Origin: an uncultured Blautia sp.
Lineage (GTDB): Bacteria > Bacillota > Clostridia > Lachnospirales > Lachnospiraceae
DNA length: 43,226 nucleotides
Assembly: GCA_948436455.1 (NCBI GenBank)
Contig: CAOJIB010000003.1
Span: 1-43,226 of the forward strand
Direction: 5' to 3'
Positions 42,376 to 43,226 of this stretch are shown one piece after another (within the stretch, counting starts at the first letter, position 1; every line of letters starts with the position of its first letter). Made by a program: the position numbers and the translations under genes. A model generated the notes under the pieces. It did not search any database. It had not been told where the DNA came from and saw nothing but the letters and a program-made list of their open reading frames with translations.

Positions 42376-43152
42376 ATGATTTTAGCGATCGACATTGGCA
42401 ATACGAATATTGTCATCGGCTGTATTGATAAAGATAAGACGCATTTTATTGAGCGGCTTTCCACTGTCCGTACGAAGACGGAACTGGAATATGCGGTGGA
42501 TATCAAGATTGTTCTGGAGTTGGCCCGTATTCGTACCCAGGACTTAGAGGGAGGTATTATCGCCTCGGTGGTTCCGCAGATCACGAATGTGATGAAAATC
42601 GCCGCGGAGAAAATTCTGAAAAAGGAAGTGCTGGTCGTCGGGCCGGGCGTCAAAAGCGGCCTGAATATCCTGATGGATAATCCGGCGACTCTAGGAAGCG
42701 ATTTGGTGGTGGGAGCGGTGGCCGCGCTGGCGGACTATCCTACGCCTTTTATCGTCGTGGATATGGGAACGGCGACAACCATCTGCGTGGTGGACCGGGA
42801 AAAACGCTATATTGGCGGCGCCATTTTGCCCGGCGTCCTTACCTCGCTGGATTCCCTGACCGACCGGGCGTCTCAGTTAGGCGGCATCGGTCTGGACACA
42901 CCGGGAAGAGTGATTGGCAAGAATACCATCGAATGTATGAAAAGCGGCGTGATTTACGGGAACGCCGCTTGCATCGACGGCATTATCGACCGGATGGAGG
43001 AGGAGCTGGGGGAAAAGACTACCGTTATCGCCACGGGCGGCTTGGCGGAGAAAATCACGCCCTATTGCCGGCATAAAATTCTTCTGGACGACGAGCTTTT
43101 GCTCAAAGGAATGCGGATTATATACGATAAAAATAAGCGAAATCCCCGATAA
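42376..43152 (+). CDS. coaX: Type III pantothenate kinase
   Basis: This enzyme phosphorylates pantothenate, the first committed step to coenzyme A; type III enzymes escape CoA feedback inhibition. The 258-aa protein shows the ASKHA phosphate loop MILAIDIGNTNIVIGCID, a central NPATLGSDLVVGAVAA, VDMGTATTICVVD (motif 2), GGAILPGVLTSLDSL and ATGGLAEKI. AAGGAG precedes the ATG. The gene is separated from the importer by a terminator and by the inverted-repeat leader, so it is likely regulated apart from coaBC. It completes uptake, kinase and CoaBC steps within 3 kb. Confidence 0.97.
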   Translation: MILAIDIGNTNIVIGCIDKDKTHFIERLSTVRTKTELEYAVDIKIVLELARIRTQDLEGGIIASVVPQITNVMKIAAEKILKKEVLVVGPGVKSGLNILMDNPATLGSDLVVGAVAALADYPTPFIVVDMGTATTICVVDREKRYIGGAILPGVLTSLDSLTDRASQLGGIGLDTPGRVIGKNTIECMKSGVIYGNAACIDGIIDRMEEELGEKTTVIATGGLAEKITPYCRHKILLDDELLLKGMRIIYDKNKRNPR

Positions 43153-43159
43153 AAGCAAG

Positions 43160-43196
43160 AAAAAGCTGCGGTCATTGAAAGTTGCCGCAGCTTTTT
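43160..43196 (+). terminator. Intrinsic terminator of coaX
   Basis: AAAAAGCTGCGG and CCGCAGCTTTTT form a perfect 12-bp stem with a 13-base loop, ending in T5. Confidence 0.92.
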
Positions 43197-43226
43197 GGGG
43201 CTTTTATTGTAAATCGAAAGTCTTAC

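Overview
The window looks like one contig from a low-GC-lineage but moderately GC-rich, anaerobic, endospore-forming Clostridia species, most probably Lachnospiraceae. The evidence is the set of sporulation genes (spoIIGA, sigE, sigG, a YlmC/YmxH-type gene), hprK and glcK, a T-box leader on thrS, the anaerobe-type OAH sulfhydrylase, a DUF5688-like protein, PduL and an ECF-type vitamin importer. The first 45 bases are not genomic: they match an Illumina P5/i5/Read 1 adapter tail, so the contig edge lies inside ftsH. No rRNA, tRNA, CRISPR array, transposase or prophage gene was seen.

Layout. 47-4864: ftsH (5' truncated), uvrC, hprK and a ROK glucokinase, all forward. 4910-7901: a visibly AT-rich insert of two genes, an FkbM methyltransferase/GT-B glycosyltransferase fusion and a SAM methyltransferase. 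7964-12571: metY, a SEC-C protein, then thrS behind a threonine T-box and a second, unexplained multi-hairpin element. 12771-14573: divergent aroE and aroD. 14591-19292: the sporulation and nrdR block. spoIIGA-sigE lie behind a promoter with the unusual 22-bp spacer known from B. subtilis spoIIG. sigG, larB and ylmC are on the opposite strand, and nrdR is forward. 19423-21204: an Rrf2 regulator divergent from a DUF1638/flavodoxin pair with overlapping promoters. 21344-28334: gdhA, pnuC, an AlaA-like aminotransferase, a PurF-like protein lacking the catalytic cysteine, and citrate synthase. 28519-31530: patatin, DMT transporter, yqeG and efp. 31809-39194: DUF5688, hydrolase, ccdA, a HAD phosphatase, an ABC-F protein, ybaK, a membrane protein and a transglutaminase lipoprotein. 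39401-43152: pduL, coaBC, a PanT-like ECF S component and coaX, a pantothenate/coenzyme A group.

The most interesting signals are RNA or DNA structure rather than unknown enzymes. (1) The sigG leader has an 11-bp helix that would bury the start codon and enclose four consecutive hairpins. (2) Multi-hairpin elements sit directly upstream of thrS and coaX and between gltA and the patatin gene. (3) The spoIIG-type promoter is well preserved. Protein-level oddities are the PurF paralogue with Cys2 replaced by Gly, the AT-rich FkbM-GT fusion, and the Rrf2/DUF1638/flavodoxin unit. Gene names come from motif recognition only; no database search was run.
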